A DNA stretch of 64,000 nt from CAYQXJ01 sp964421565 (GTDB taxonomy: Bacteria > Planctomycetota > Brocadiia > SM23-32), in NCBI GenBank assembly GCA_964421565.1, contig CAYQXJ010000015.1, positions 1-64,000 of the forward strand, given 5' to 3'. Shown here piece by piece: positions 9,029-17,417 of this stretch. Below the pieces are notes generated by a model. That model did not search any database. It saw nothing but the letters and a program-made list of their open reading frames with translations, and was not told where the DNA came from. The position numbers were made by a program, and so were the translations under genes. Position 1 is the stretch's first letter. The number at the start of each line of letters is the position of its first letter.

Positions 9029-9057
9029 ATATTAGCAGGCGACATGTGGCGTGTCAA
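9029..9057 (-). promoter_or_regulatory. Consensus sigma-70 promoter of the nrd operon
   Basis: On the minus strand TTGACA (9052-9057) is followed by 17 bp and TAATAT (9029-9034). This is a near-perfect housekeeping promoter and leaves a leader of about 105 nt before the nrdR GTG start. Confidence 0.75.
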
Positions 9058-9436
9058 CCCTTCTTTGCGGGTTCTGTTAGATTCCCGTGAGGGCGGGCGA
9101 GGGACCCGAGCGGCCCCGCCCGCTAAGGCATTGCTTCACGCCGCCTTACGGCGCGCTACCCAACCGCCGGATTCGCACGCAAGTCCCGTCCTTTCGGCCG
9201 AAGCGGGCGCAGGGAAAAGATGATGAGGAAGGCCGATCTGCCCCGCGGTGCCCTGCAACGGATGGTGCACACACCTGGCCTGCCCGGCGCACTGGCCAGC
9301 GTGGCACATGGCGGGAGGTGATGGGGCGAGCCGCCGCTCTTGCAGCAGGTGGCTGACGAAACCGGAGAGGATCCACAGGCGTTCCTCGGATATCCGGCAC
9401 GGTTGAGCGCGTAATACGAAGACTGCCCGCGAGCAT
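9058..9436. other. Intergenic region, nothing recognised
   Basis: About 380 bp between the nrd promoter and the 3' end of the outer-membrane barrel gene. Both strands were scanned. Short open frames exist but are Arg/Pro-rich without ribosome sites, and there is no clear terminator or riboswitch. Confidence 0.4.
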
Positions 9437-10969
9437 TCAGAAGCTGTAGCGCAGGCCGACGTAGAGGTTGTTGTTCTGGTCGAGGCCGCCGAACTGGGTG
9501 TGCACGTCGTCGCCGAGGAAGATGTTCGCGCCGCCGTCTATCCGCCAACTGTCGGTGATGTCGTAGCTGACGTGGGGGCGCAGGTAGGCGTCGTGGTCGG
9601 ACGGGCTCCAGAAGGTGAACAGCGAGAGCGTCATGTCCTGGTTCATCAGCAGCTTCGTCAGCCGCAGCGTCAGCAGGTGGCGATTCTCATCGGCCGCCGC
9701 AAAGCCCGCCGGCAGGGTGCGCCGGTAGTCCGAGTGCTCGAGCATGTGCTCCAGGTAGTACTGCACGCCGAGGGTGAAGTCCTGCATCAGGCGCGGCAGG
9801 TCCTGGCTGTAGCCGAGCAGGAACCGAAGCTGGCTGTTGGGCACGAACGGGTTCGTGCCGCCCCGGTCCTGGCGGCTGTCGTACCAGGCGAACTCCAGGT
9901 TGCCGATGCCGGCCGCCACCGGTCCCCGCGCGCTGGCGCCATAGACACTCAGCTCGGGGAAGGTGAACAGCCCGCGCACCGGGTCGATGCCCATCGGGCT
10001 CTTCCAGAACCCCCGGTATGCGTAAGCCGCCAGCTCGTAGCTGCCCAGGTTGCGGTAGAGCCTCAGATGTACCTCGTCGTCGGTGAACCACGAGCCCGGC
10101 TCGTCGGCGCGCAGGCGCACGTTCTCGCCCGCGCGGGCCATGGCAAGGGGGTTGTAGTAGGCGAGCCGCTTGCCGCTGACGAAGGTGTCCGGGTCGAAGT
10201 GCGGCACGTAGACGATGTCCAGGTTCGCCGCGCCGGCGAACAGGCTCACCTTGAGAGCATCGCTCGGCGCCTTAAGGTACTCCACGTCGCGCCCGATGAA
10301 GAACGAGACGTAGTCCTTGGGGAACAGGTCGTTCAGGAACACCAGGTCTCCGGTGCCCCAGGTGAGTATCTGGCGGCCGGCCTTCACGTCCACGAAGCCC
10401 GCCGGCGAAAAGGCGACGTTCGCTTCGCGCACCTCGAGCCGCAGCTCGCGCGTGATGGTGTCGTAGAGGAAGTCCGTCGTAAGCATGAACTGGGCGCCCT
10501 GCCAGTAGGGGTCGCTCTCGAGCTGCAGCCGTGTCTCGCCGAGGGTGAAGTCCCGCGAATGCTGGTCGCTCTGGACGTAGCGCGGGCCGAGGCGCGCTTC
10601 CCAGAACCCGTACAGGGGCAGGGGCAGCGCCCGGAGCTGGTGGTCCAGCATGGCGCTGAAGCCCTCGGCGGGCCGCGGCTCGGCCGGTTCCCGGGCGGGC
10701 GTCTCGATCGCCGGCAGGGGCGGTCCTGCGTCCTGTTGCTCGCCCCCGGGCATTGCGGGCAGAGCAGGCTGTTCGCCACCGCCCAACTCGGGCAGGGGCG
10801 GTTCCTGGTCGGCGGCTGCCGGCTCGTCTGCATCGCCCGCTATGGTCGGCAGGGGGGGCTCCCCCGCAGCGTGCGCCGGCCGCAGGGCGGGCAAAGAGGC
10901 CATGGCCGCTGTGATCAGCAGCGCCACAGCCGCGGCGGCGGTGGTGGGGGGGCGCACAGTCCCGTTCAT
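9437..10969 (-). CDS. Outer-membrane beta-barrel protein, DUF1302/porin-like
   Basis: A 510-residue secreted protein with a signal peptide (hydrophobic stretch at about residues 10-35, AHAA cleavage). A Pro/Gly/Glu-rich segment follows (about 36-100, repeated PPLP units), then alternating aromatic beta-strand sequence ending in Phe (GLRYSF), typical of outer-membrane barrels. GRQILTWGTGDLVFLNDLFP resembles the conserved strand of DUF1302-type barrels, which occur beside MMPL/RND transporters. The start ATG overlaps the stop of the preceding LolA-like gene (ATGA), so the two are translationally coupled. Likely role: outer-membrane pore or acceptor of the RND exporter encoded upstream. The substrate is unknown. 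Confidence 0.75.
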   Translation of the reverse strand: MNGTVRPPTTAAAAVALLITAAMASLPALRPAHAAGEPPLPTIAGDADEPAAADQEPPLPELGGGEQPALPAMPGGEQQDAGPPLPAIETPAREPAEPRPAEGFSAMLDHQLRALPLPLYGFWEARLGPRYVQSDQHSRDFTLGETRLQLESDPYWQGAQFMLTTDFLYDTITRELRLEVREANVAFSPAGFVDVKAGRQILTWGTGDLVFLNDLFPKDYVSFFIGRDVEYLKAPSDALKVSLFAGAANLDIVYVPHFDPDTFVSGKRLAYYNPLAMARAGENVRLRADEPGSWFTDDEVHLRLYRNLGSYELAAYAYRGFWKSPMGIDPVRGLFTFPELSVYGASARGPVAAGIGNLEFAWYDSRQDRGGTNPFVPNSQLRFLLGYSQDLPRLMQDFTLGVQYYLEHMLEHSDYRRTLPAGFAAADENRHLLTLRLTKLLMNQDMTLSLFTFWSPSDHDAYLRPHVSYDITDSWRIDGGANIFLGDDVHTQFGGLDQNNNLYVGLRYSF

Positions 10970-11802
10970 TGCAGGTATTCGCGTGGGGGTCTGCGCAGGT
11001 AGCGTTCGGAGAAGATGTCATCCGACAGCTCGATGTCGTACTCGACTGCGGAGTATTCGGCCACGGTCTTGGCGTCCTCGGATCCGGGCTCTCGATAGTC
11101 GATCATCTCGGCCCTGGTCGCCGTCCAGAAGCCGTCGACCTGTTCCAGCCGCAGCACGCGGTACTCGCGGTATTTCTCACCGTTCTGGTCGTAGTAGTAG
11201 GAGTAGAGGGGCATGAAAGTGTCGCGATGGATGTACGTGTCGTAGTAGGCGAACTCGACCAGGTCCTCGTCCTTCGGCGTGTTGCGCAGGATGAAGTAAT
11301 TGTCGGTCACCTTCAGCAGTTCGTGCTCGTCGTCGTCGATGCTGCGGCCGCTCACGTCCTCGTAGAAGAAGTGGGTTCCGACGAAGCTGGTGCGTTTGTC
11401 GGTGGCGGCGATGCGGTTGACCAGGTCCAGGCTCGGGTTGTAGAGCCAGCGGTCGTCGTCCTTCTCGTTGTGCTTCCAGACGAGGAAGACGGTCCCGCGC
11501 ACGTCGGCCGGCCGGTTGAAGTAGGCGTAGAACTTCTGGTCGAGCGTGGCGCCGACGTTCCGGCGCAAGATGGTCAGCTCGCGCTCGCCGCGCACCAGCC
11601 CCTTCGCGTTGTAGATGGTCATCTTGACGTCGGCCCGGCCGGTACCGCCCTGGTAATAGGCGACGTGGTTGGCCTTCTCGACGATCTGCTGCACGGAGGG
11701 CAGCTCCTGCTGCGGTTGATCAGCCGGTTCTTGCTGGGCGTAGGCGGCACGGCCCAGCAGAGCGAAAGCGACCAGTGCGGCGATCAGCTTGAGTGTGCGC
11801 AT
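10966..11802 (-). CDS. Outer membrane lipoprotein-sorting (LolA-like) protein
   Basis: A periplasmic protein of about 278 residues with signal peptide MRTLKLIAALVAFALLGRA and AYA cleavage. The body resembles the LolA-like 'outer membrane lipoprotein-sorting protein' family found beside RND transporters: RADVKMTIYNAKG, FNRPADVRGTVFLVW and DDDRWLYNP are typical segments of its hydrophobic-ligand-binding half-barrel. The start ATG at 11800-11802 has AGGAG about 7 nt upstream; the open frame before it is not conserved-looking. It sits between the RND pump and the barrel gene, overlapping the barrel by 4 bp. Likely job: carry a lipid or other hydrophobic molecule across the periplasm. It is not the canonical LolA. 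Confidence 0.8.
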   Translation of the reverse strand: MRTLKLIAALVAFALLGRAAYAQQEPADQPQQELPSVQQIVEKANHVAYYQGGTGRADVKMTIYNAKGLVRGERELTILRRNVGATLDQKFYAYFNRPADVRGTVFLVWKHNEKDDDRWLYNPSLDLVNRIAATDKRTSFVGTHFFYEDVSGRSIDDDEHELLKVTDNYFILRNTPKDEDLVEFAYYDTYIHRDTFMPLYSYYYDQNGEKYREYRVLRLEQVDGFWTATRAEMIDYREPGSEDAKTVAEYSAVEYDIELSDDIFSERYLRRPPREYLQ

Positions 11803-11845
11803 CGTCCTTCTCCTCTGTTCAGTGTTCGTTCGCCAGGGGCGCGCC

Positions 11846-14800
11846 TTATCCCTGCTCGGGGGCGGCACCCTCTGTCTGTTGCTCCTGTAATCGCTTGCAG
11901 GCGCGACGTCTGGACATGAACCCGCAGGCGAAGACCAGTATCGGTATCAGCACCACACTGATCCAGGTCAGCGTGCTCCAGCCCATGCGGAAGTACTGGT
12001 GGAAGTTCAGCGCCAGCAGCAGCACAGCGGCCACCGACGCCACCACGCACGCCACGCAGTTGCAGGTGATGGGCACCACGCCCCTCTCGGCGAACAGCCG
12101 TCCGCGCAGCAGGTTGACCAGCGCCGGCAGGATCAGCAGCGTCGCCACGGCCGCCACGGCCAGGATGCTTGCCATGAAGAAGCCGACCGTCTTGTACGGA
12201 ACCAGGGGGGCGGCCAGCAGCGGCAGGAAACCGATGGCCACCACGATGGCATTGCGGCTGATGGCGCGGGCCGGTTCGCCGAAGACGTCGTCCACCGCCT
12301 GCCGCCAGTCGCCCACTTCGCGCATGATGGCCCGGGAGCGGGCCAGGAAGTGGATGGCGAAATCGACCGCGAGCCCGAGCGTGAGCGAACTGAGCACGGC
12401 CACCGGCATGTCGTAGTCCTTGCCGACCAGCCCGATCAGCCCGTAGATCAGGGCGATCGTCACCGTCAGCGGTATCATGCTCAGCAGGCCCCACAGCGTG
12501 CTGTGGAAGAGCACCGTCATCAGGATGAAGACCACCAGGAAACTGCCGAGGAACGCCTGCAGCATGCCGGTCACCATCTTTTGTTGCCAGACGACGTTGA
12601 TGTAGGTCAGGCCGAACCAGCCGTGCTCCAGCTCCATCGGAGGCGGATTCTCCTGGAAGAACCGGTCCACGTGGGCGACGACGGCCTCCATGTCCCGGTT
12701 GTCGCCGCTTCTGAGCTGGATCCACAGGTTCCCGCTCGTGAAATCGTCGGTAACGAAGTGCCACAGGTCGTCGGGCGTGTGGCTGTTGCCGAACTGGAAG
12801 AGTGTCTCGGCGACCATCTTGGGCTCATCGGGCACGGTGTAGTACTGCTCGTCGCCCCGCAGTTCCTGGTGCACCTTCTTGACGATGTCGACCACCGAGT
12901 TGCTCTTGCCGACCACGGGCTCGCGCGCGCCCGCCGAAGGCGGCTGCAGCAGGTGCTGCTGCAGCCTGTCGATGTAGCGGAGCAACTCGGGCCGCTTGAA
13001 CGGTTGTTGCAGGGTGAGCTGGCGGGCCTCAACGGCTGCGATGACCTCGTCCCAGGCGTAGACGGCATCGCCCGACGCCTCGTCACGTCGCCCCTGGGCG
13101 GCGCTGATGAGGGAGGAGATGAGCTCCTCCGGGGGGGGCTGCGCATGGGCGGGCTGCCGGCCTACCAGGTCGGCGGCCGACTCGAAAACGCGCCTCTGCG
13201 GAGCCTGAGGGTACTTCTCGGCGTAGGCTTCGCCGGCCTGCTGTATGGCCTGCTTTACCTCCTCGGCGACGGCGGGGGCGGGCAGCGTGTCGACCTTGGG
13301 GGTGATGGTCAGGTACGCCTGGTAGGTGCCGGCGAAGTGACGATTCAGCACGCGGTCGGCGACGCGGATGGGGTGGCCCCTCACGAACCACTTGGTGGGG
13401 TTATCGTTGATGTGGATGCGGCTGATGCCGTAGCCGGCCACGGCGATGACCAGAAGCGTGGCGGCGAGTATGGGCTTGCCGCGCCGGTGAGTGAAGCGCC
13501 CGATGCGTCGCAGCGCACGGCTGAGCACAGTGTCCGGCGCCTCGTCGGCGTGCGAGACGCCGAACCCCTGGAGCCGACTCTCAGGGATGAACATGATGAA
13601 AGCGGGAATGAACGTAACCGTCAGCAGCCATGCCGTCATGATGCCGAAGGCGACGAACACGCCGAAGACTTGCACCGGCGGAATGGGGGTGAGGGCGAGG
13701 CTCGCAAAACCGGCCGCGCTGGTCAGCGACGTGTAGAGCATCGGCACGAACAGCGCGTCCATCACGGCCAGCACAGTCCGCCGGCGGTCGCGGCTCGCCT
13801 GGTAGCGGTCGAAGAACTCGCTCAGGATGTGGATCGCGTCGAGCACTGCGATCGGCATGATGAAGATGGGGATCATCGAGCTCATGATGTGCACCGTGTA
13901 GCCGAGGCCGATCAGCAACCCCATGGTGCAGATGACCGAAACCAGGGCCACGATCATGGGGCTGAGGATGAGTACCAGCTTGCGGAAGAACACGAACATG
14001 AGCAGGAAGATGACCAGCATGGCGAGCGGCGCACTGATCGCCATCTGCACGAACATCTCATGTCCGAACGTATCCTCGGCAACCGGCAGGCCCGTGATGT
14101 GGTACTGCTCCGGCCCGCCCAGCACGTCGATCAGCTCCCGCAGGCGCTCAGCGACCTGGTAGGAGGCGTCCTTGTGCGTGATCGGCAGGTAGATGGCGAC
14201 CGCCTGTCCGTCGGCGCTGACGACGGTGCCGTTGAGCAGCGGGTTGTCCAGAGCGCCCTCGCGGACGGCCAGCGCCTGCTGGCGCGTCTCGGGCAGCGGC
14301 TTCTGCATCAGGTAGCTGAACTGGACGGTGCCGGCCTCATGCGCGATGCGATCAACCGTCGAGGGCGCCAGCAGGTCGATGACGACGACTCCGCGTTTGG
14401 ACTCCTGGCGGCTGGTTTCTTCAGCGGCGGCCTGCGGCGGGGGCGGCGGCTCTTCCGGCTCGCCTTGCTCGCCAGCCGGCCCCAAGCTCGGCAGGTCCGG
14501 CTCGCCGGCCGAGGCGCCTGCCGGCACGGGAGGCCCTGGCGCCGCAGNNNNNNNNNNNNNNNNNNNNNNNNNNNNNNNNNNNNNNNNNNNNNNNNNNNNN
14601 NNNNNNNNNNNNNNNNNNNNNNNNNNNNNNNNNNNNNNNNNNNNNNNAGGTCCGGCTCGCCGGCCGAGGCGCCTGCCGGCACGGGAGGCCCTGGCGCCGC
14701 AGCAGGCTCCTGTTGCGCACGGCTGATCTCTTCCGAGCGCCTGCCCGTCGGCTCCGTTAGCCCTGCCTTGAGCAGCACTTCGTCGATGTCGATCCGGCCG

Positions 14801-15105
14801 GGTTTCAGCTTCTCGCCGCGCAGTTGCCGGGCGTACTCGGTCAGCGCGTACACCTTGCGCAGGGAGGTGGGGTTGAAAACACCGTCGGCGTGCTGTTCGT
14901 TGACGACTCCGACCACGACTATGTCGTGGACGCTGAAACGGTCCTTCATTCGGTTGTGGTAGAGGCGGACGGGGTCGTCCTTGGAGAGCATGTTCTCGGG
15001 GTCGGTGTCGATGGTGACCCGGGGCATCATGGCCGCCAGCGCGACGGTGACCAGGATCATGATGCCGGTGATTAACCGAGGATGCCTGACAGAGAACTTG
15101 ACCAT
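11846..15105 (-). CDS. RND/MMPL family transporter (split by a spurious assembly gap)
   Basis: Inner-membrane exporter of the MMPL/HpnN-like RND group: N-terminal TM segment (VRHPRLITGIMILVTVALAAM), a large periplasmic loop, a TM bundle (LAMLVIFLLMFVFFRKLV onward), and a second loop plus bundle (VVFILMTVLFHSTLWGLLSM). An extra C-terminal TM segment follows CNCVAC. As written, the frame changes across the N gap. Removing the 100 N and one copy of the 55-bp duplicate (155 nt) joins the frames exactly and gives about 1034 residues, normal for the family. The gap falls in a Pro/Glu-rich linker in the first periplasmic loop. The downstream LolA-like and barrel genes are the likely partners. Confidence 0.88.
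14493..14702. other. Scaffold gap (N 14548-14647) with duplicated 55-bp flanks
   Basis: Bases 14493-14547 and 14648-14702 are identical over 55 bp and flank exactly 100 N. This is what a scaffolder produces when two contigs that overlap by one k-mer are joined with a default gap. Collapsing it restores the RND reading frame, so it is not a biological repeat. Confidence 0.92.
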
Positions 15106-15150
15106 CTCTCTTTGCCCTTCTGTGTGCGCACTGTCCGGCCCGGCCGGCCC

Positions 15151-15363
15151 TCAGGCCATGGGGCAGGTGCCCCTTTCGGCGCAGCTCTGGCAACCTGGTG
15201 GGTGCTGCTTTGTCGGTGCCATGCGGGCGCTGAAGGCGCTGAATGCCTTCTCCGTCTTCTCGGATCCACACTCCTCGCAGGTGTGCTCCCCATCGGCACC
15301 GGGCATCTCGAGGAACTCCGTCACGTGTCCGCAGTCGTTGCATCTGTACTCGAAGATCGGCAT
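15151..15363 (-). CDS. FmdB-type zinc-ribbon protein
   Basis: A 70-residue protein starting MPIFEYRCNDCGH, the hallmark of the FmdB/CxxC_CxxC_SSSS family, with a second pair CEEC about 20 residues later forming a zinc ribbon. A third cluster, CQSC-x4-C near the C terminus, could bind an additional metal ion or be structural. The family is loosely annotated as putative regulatory and has no settled function. It lies 3 bp downstream of the DtxR-type regulator gene and 45 bp before the RND gene on the same strand. Confidence 0.85.
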   Translation of the reverse strand: MPIFEYRCNDCGHVTEFLEMPGADGEHTCEECGSEKTEKAFSAFSARMAPTKQHPPGCQSCAERGTCPMA

Positions 15364-15366
15364 CTG

Positions 15367-15873
15367 TCAGCTCCGTTCTGATTGTTCCAGTTGGTTCAGG
15401 TACTCCCGAATCCACTCCTCGCAGCTACGGCCCTTTGCCTTCAGCTCCATGAAACGTCGGAACTGCGGCAGCCACTCGGCGCTCAGCTCGGGGCGGTGCT
15501 CCAGGAACGCCAGCAGGCAGACCACGCGGGCGAGCACCCCTTCGTCCATGGCGTGTTCGACCCGGCCGGCGTTCTGCTTCGCCGTCTCCGGCTCGACCCC
15601 GAGAACGCGCGTCAGGAACCGGCTCAGCACCCGCCGGCGGTCGGCCAGGCGTTCTGCCCGGCGTCGGCCGTGCGGGGTGAGCCTCGCCGCCTCATATGGC
15701 TTATAGCGCACCAGCCCGCGGTCCGCCAGTGTGTGCAGGGCGGCAGTGACGGTGGACTTGTGAACGCCGGCCGCCTCAGCGATGTCGCGCACCCGGGCGG
15801 AGCCGGCCTCCTCCTGAAGCCGGAGGACCGCCTCCAGGTAGCGCTCCTGCGTCTGGCTGAGTTCGCCCGCCAT
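15367..15873 (-). CDS. DtxR/MntR-family metal-dependent transcriptional regulator
   Basis: A 168-residue regulator. The N-terminal winged helix (about residues 5-65; LSQTQERYLEAVLRLQ, VRDIAEAAGVHKSTVTAAL) is followed by the metal-binding/dimerisation domain, in which RVEHAMDEGV supplies the His/Glu pair typical of the family. There is no C-terminal SH3/FeoA domain, so it is of the short MntR type. It heads an operon with fmdB-like, RND, LolA-like and barrel genes and probably controls them in response to Mn(II) or Fe(II). A 20-bp inverted repeat lies about 10 bp upstream of its start codon. Confidence 0.88.
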   Translation of the reverse strand: MAGELSQTQERYLEAVLRLQEEAGSARVRDIAEAAGVHKSTVTAALHTLADRGLVRYKPYEAARLTPHGRRRAERLADRRRVLSRFLTRVLGVEPETAKQNAGRVEHAMDEGVLARVVCLLAFLEHRPELSAEWLPQFRRFMELKAKGRSCEEWIREYLNQLEQSERS

Positions 15874-15882
15874 GGGTTTCCC

Positions 15883-15902
15883 TTGTTTGGCCTCTCAAAC
15901 AA
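15883..15902. promoter_or_regulatory. Inverted repeat, candidate operator of the DtxR-type regulator
   Basis: TTGTTTGGCCTCTCAAACAA has perfect 7-bp arms around a 6-bp centre. It lies just downstream of the -10 element, overlapping the expected transcription start. Position and symmetry suit autorepression by the regulator encoded next to it. Confidence 0.55.
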
Positions 15903-15905
15903 AGT

Positions 15906-15935
15906 ATGATACCTCAAACACCTTGCCGTTGTCAA
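15906..15935 (-). promoter_or_regulatory. Promoter of the DtxR-RND operon
   Basis: On the minus strand TTGACA (15930-15935) is followed by 18 bp and TATCAT (15906-15911), directly upstream of the inverted repeat and the regulator gene. Confidence 0.6.
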
Positions 15936-16039
15936 GGCGTATCCGCTCGGGCCGGGCGCGCGGCGGCAGGTGACCTCTACGCCGAGGCCGGGTAGGATAG
16001 TGGTCGGTGGGTGAAGGTGCTTTCAGGGGGGATGCCTGC

Positions 16040-16519
16040 ATGCGCGGCCGGGGTGACGCTCTGGGGTTGGTGGTGGCAGTGATCGCAGTGTTCGCCGTGG
16101 GGGCTGTGGGTTCGGTGGCTACGGCCGGGGCGGTCAGCGGTTGGTACGCGGAGCTTCAGAAGCCGGCGTGGACGCCGCCCTCGTGGGTGTTCGGCCCGGT
16201 TTGGTCGGCTCTCTACCTGATGATGGCGTTCGCAGCTTGGGCCGTATGGCGCAGGGAGGGGTGGCCCGGTGCGCGGCTGCCCCTTGCGCTTTTTGCTGTC
16301 CAGCTCGTGCTGAACGGCGCCTGGTCGCCGGTCTTCTTCGGCGCGCGCGCCATCGGCCCGGCATTCGTGCTGATCGTGGTGCTCTGGTGCGCGATACTCG
16401 CCACGCTGGTCTTGTTCTGGCGGGTGCTTGCGGGGGCCGGGGCGCTGCTGGTGCCGTACCTGGCATGGGTCAGCTACGCGGCTGCGCTGAACTTCGCCCT
16501 CTGGCGCCTTAACGCGTAA
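16040..16519 (+). CDS. tspO: TspO/MBR family tryptophan-rich sensory protein
   Basis: A 159-residue integral membrane protein with five predicted TM helices. It has the family signature LQKPAWTPPSWVFGPVW followed by SALYLMMAFAAWAVWR, and ends YAAALNFALWRLN. TspO proteins bind porphyrins and related ligands and are linked to stress and tetrapyrrole handling. I prefer the ATG at 16040 (MRGRGDALG), with AGGGGGG upstream; a GTG at 16007 would add 11 residues. It is monocistronic, with tRNA-Cys following on the same strand. Confidence 0.92.
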   Translation: MRGRGDALGLVVAVIAVFAVGAVGSVATAGAVSGWYAELQKPAWTPPSWVFGPVWSALYLMMAFAAWAVWRREGWPGARLPLALFAVQLVLNGAWSPVFFGARAIGPAFVLIVVLWCAILATLVLFWRVLAGAGALLVPYLAWVSYAAALNFALWRLNA

Positions 16520-16554
16520 CGCGATTGGAGGCGGCTTCGCAATGGTGCCGGAAG

Positions 16555-16583
16555 TTGCGTCCCTTCGGCACATGGCCTATACT
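16555..16583 (+). promoter_or_regulatory. Promoter of tRNA-Cys
   Basis: TTGCGT (16555-16560), a 17-bp spacer, then TATACT (16578-16583). The tRNA begins 19 bp after the -10 element. Confidence 0.65.
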
Positions 16584-16601
16584 CGATGGCCTACCGCCTG
16601 A

Positions 16602-16678
16602 GGCGGCGTAGCCAAGTGGACCAAGGCAACGGTTTGCAAAACCGTCATCCACGGGTTCGAATCCCGTCGCCGCCTCCA
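16602..16678 (+). tRNA. tRNA-Cys (anticodon GCA)
   Basis: The acceptor stem GGCGGCG (16602-16608) pairs with CGCCGCC (16668-16674). The anticodon stem ACGGT/ACCGT holds the loop TTGCAAA with anticodon GCA, and the T arm is ACGGG-TTCGAAT-CCCGT. The discriminator base is U, the expected identity element for Cys, and CCA (16676-16678) is encoded. It is a single tRNA gene, not part of a cluster. Confidence 0.97.
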
Positions 16679-16715
16679 TTAAGTCCCGCAGAGTGCTTCC
16701 CCCTCCGCCGCCCCT

Positions 16716-16979
16716 TCATGTGCTGTCTTCATGGCGCGAGGAGGTGAAGGTCTTGGCGTCTACGTCCCAGCGGTGCGTGGGCTTGGCGTACTCGTCACGG
16801 CGGTCGCCCTTCGCCACCGCGCGCCCGTTCTTCACGCGCGTGCCGCAGAATACGCACCTGCCTTGTTCCACGCGCCTTCCGCAGGCCGGACACGAGTTCG
16901 GGTCTCGCCGACCCATTACACTGCAGACGATGACTGCCACGACGACAAGCGTGATACCGCCCAAGACGTATACCCACAT
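16716..16979 (-). CDS. Small membrane-anchored zinc-ribbon protein
   Basis: About 87 residues: one N-terminal TM helix (VYVLGGITLVVVAVIVCSVM) followed by a zinc ribbon with CPAC and CVFC pairs (PNSCPACGRRVEQGRCVFCG) and a basic/polar tail. I recognise no named family and no function can be assigned. AGGAGG lies 11 nt upstream of the ATG at 16977-16979; an in-frame GTG two codons earlier would have a 5-nt spacing and is an equally good start. The clean domain design and strong ribosome site make a real gene likely. Confidence 0.65.
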   Translation of the reverse strand: MWVYVLGGITLVVVAVIVCSVMGRRDPNSCPACGRRVEQGRCVFCGTRVKNGRAVAKGDRRDEYAKPTHRWDVDAKTFTSSRHEDST

Positions 16980-16991
16980 GGCCACCCACAC

Positions 16992-17417
16992 CTCCTGTGC
17001 CTGTTACCCTCCCATTCAGCCCGCTCATGTTGTAACTCACGGGGAGCGGTTCGTCAACCCCTATTATTGCGCTTGGTTGCTGCTGTTGCCCTTCGCGGGG
17101 CCTTGCGGCGGCGAGCCCGGGCCCGCCCTGAGCGAGTGGTGCGCCGGCCGGCCTGCCCGAGGCGGATTGTTGGCGGGGCGGATGTGCGGATTCTGGGATG
17201 CGCGGAGCCTGCCGCGCGCGCAACCAGCGTTTGACACCCTGGCCGGGCTGTGGTATAAACTCATCTCACAACACGGCTGAGGCATTGCCGTACCGACCCC
17301 GCCTGTGCCCGGCGTCTGCCGCCGCCTTCCTGATCCGTCGCGGACGGTGCCTTGCGCATTGCCGGCGGGGGCCGGCCGAGACCCATGCGACAACGCTGCA
17401 GAGGCGAGTGCACGACC
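16992..17417. other. Divergent intergenic region before the rplY operon
   Basis: About 425 bp with no gene recognised. It contains the strong plus-strand promoter at 17231-17259 and about 150 nt of leader before rplY. No hairpin-plus-T terminator or known riboswitch was seen in the leader. Confidence 0.5.
17231..17259 (+). promoter_or_regulatory. Consensus promoter of the rplY-pth-rpsF-ssb-rplI operon
   Basis: TTGACA (17231-17236), a 17-bp spacer, then TATAAA (17254-17259). The expected transcript begins near 17266, about 150 nt before rplY. Confidence 0.8.

Noticed and set aside
9021..9054. Second NrdR box near the nrd promoter
   Set aside because: Candidates at 9025-9040 and 9039-9054 match the consensus poorly and the spacing does not fit the usual three helical turns.
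14493..14702. 55-bp direct repeat around 14.6 kb as a biological repeat or attachment site
   Set aside because: Exactly 100 N between identical flanks, and frame restoration on collapse, mark it as an assembly artefact; the copy pair at 41.5 kb behaves the same.
11999..14962. Plus-strand open frame (about 987 codons) opposite the RND gene
   Set aside because: Low-complexity His/Asp/Gly/Arg translation opposite a well-supported transporter; it also runs through the N gap.
16992..17417. Riboswitch in the rplY leader
   Set aside because: The 150-nt leader shows no recognisable conserved riboswitch core or terminator hairpin.
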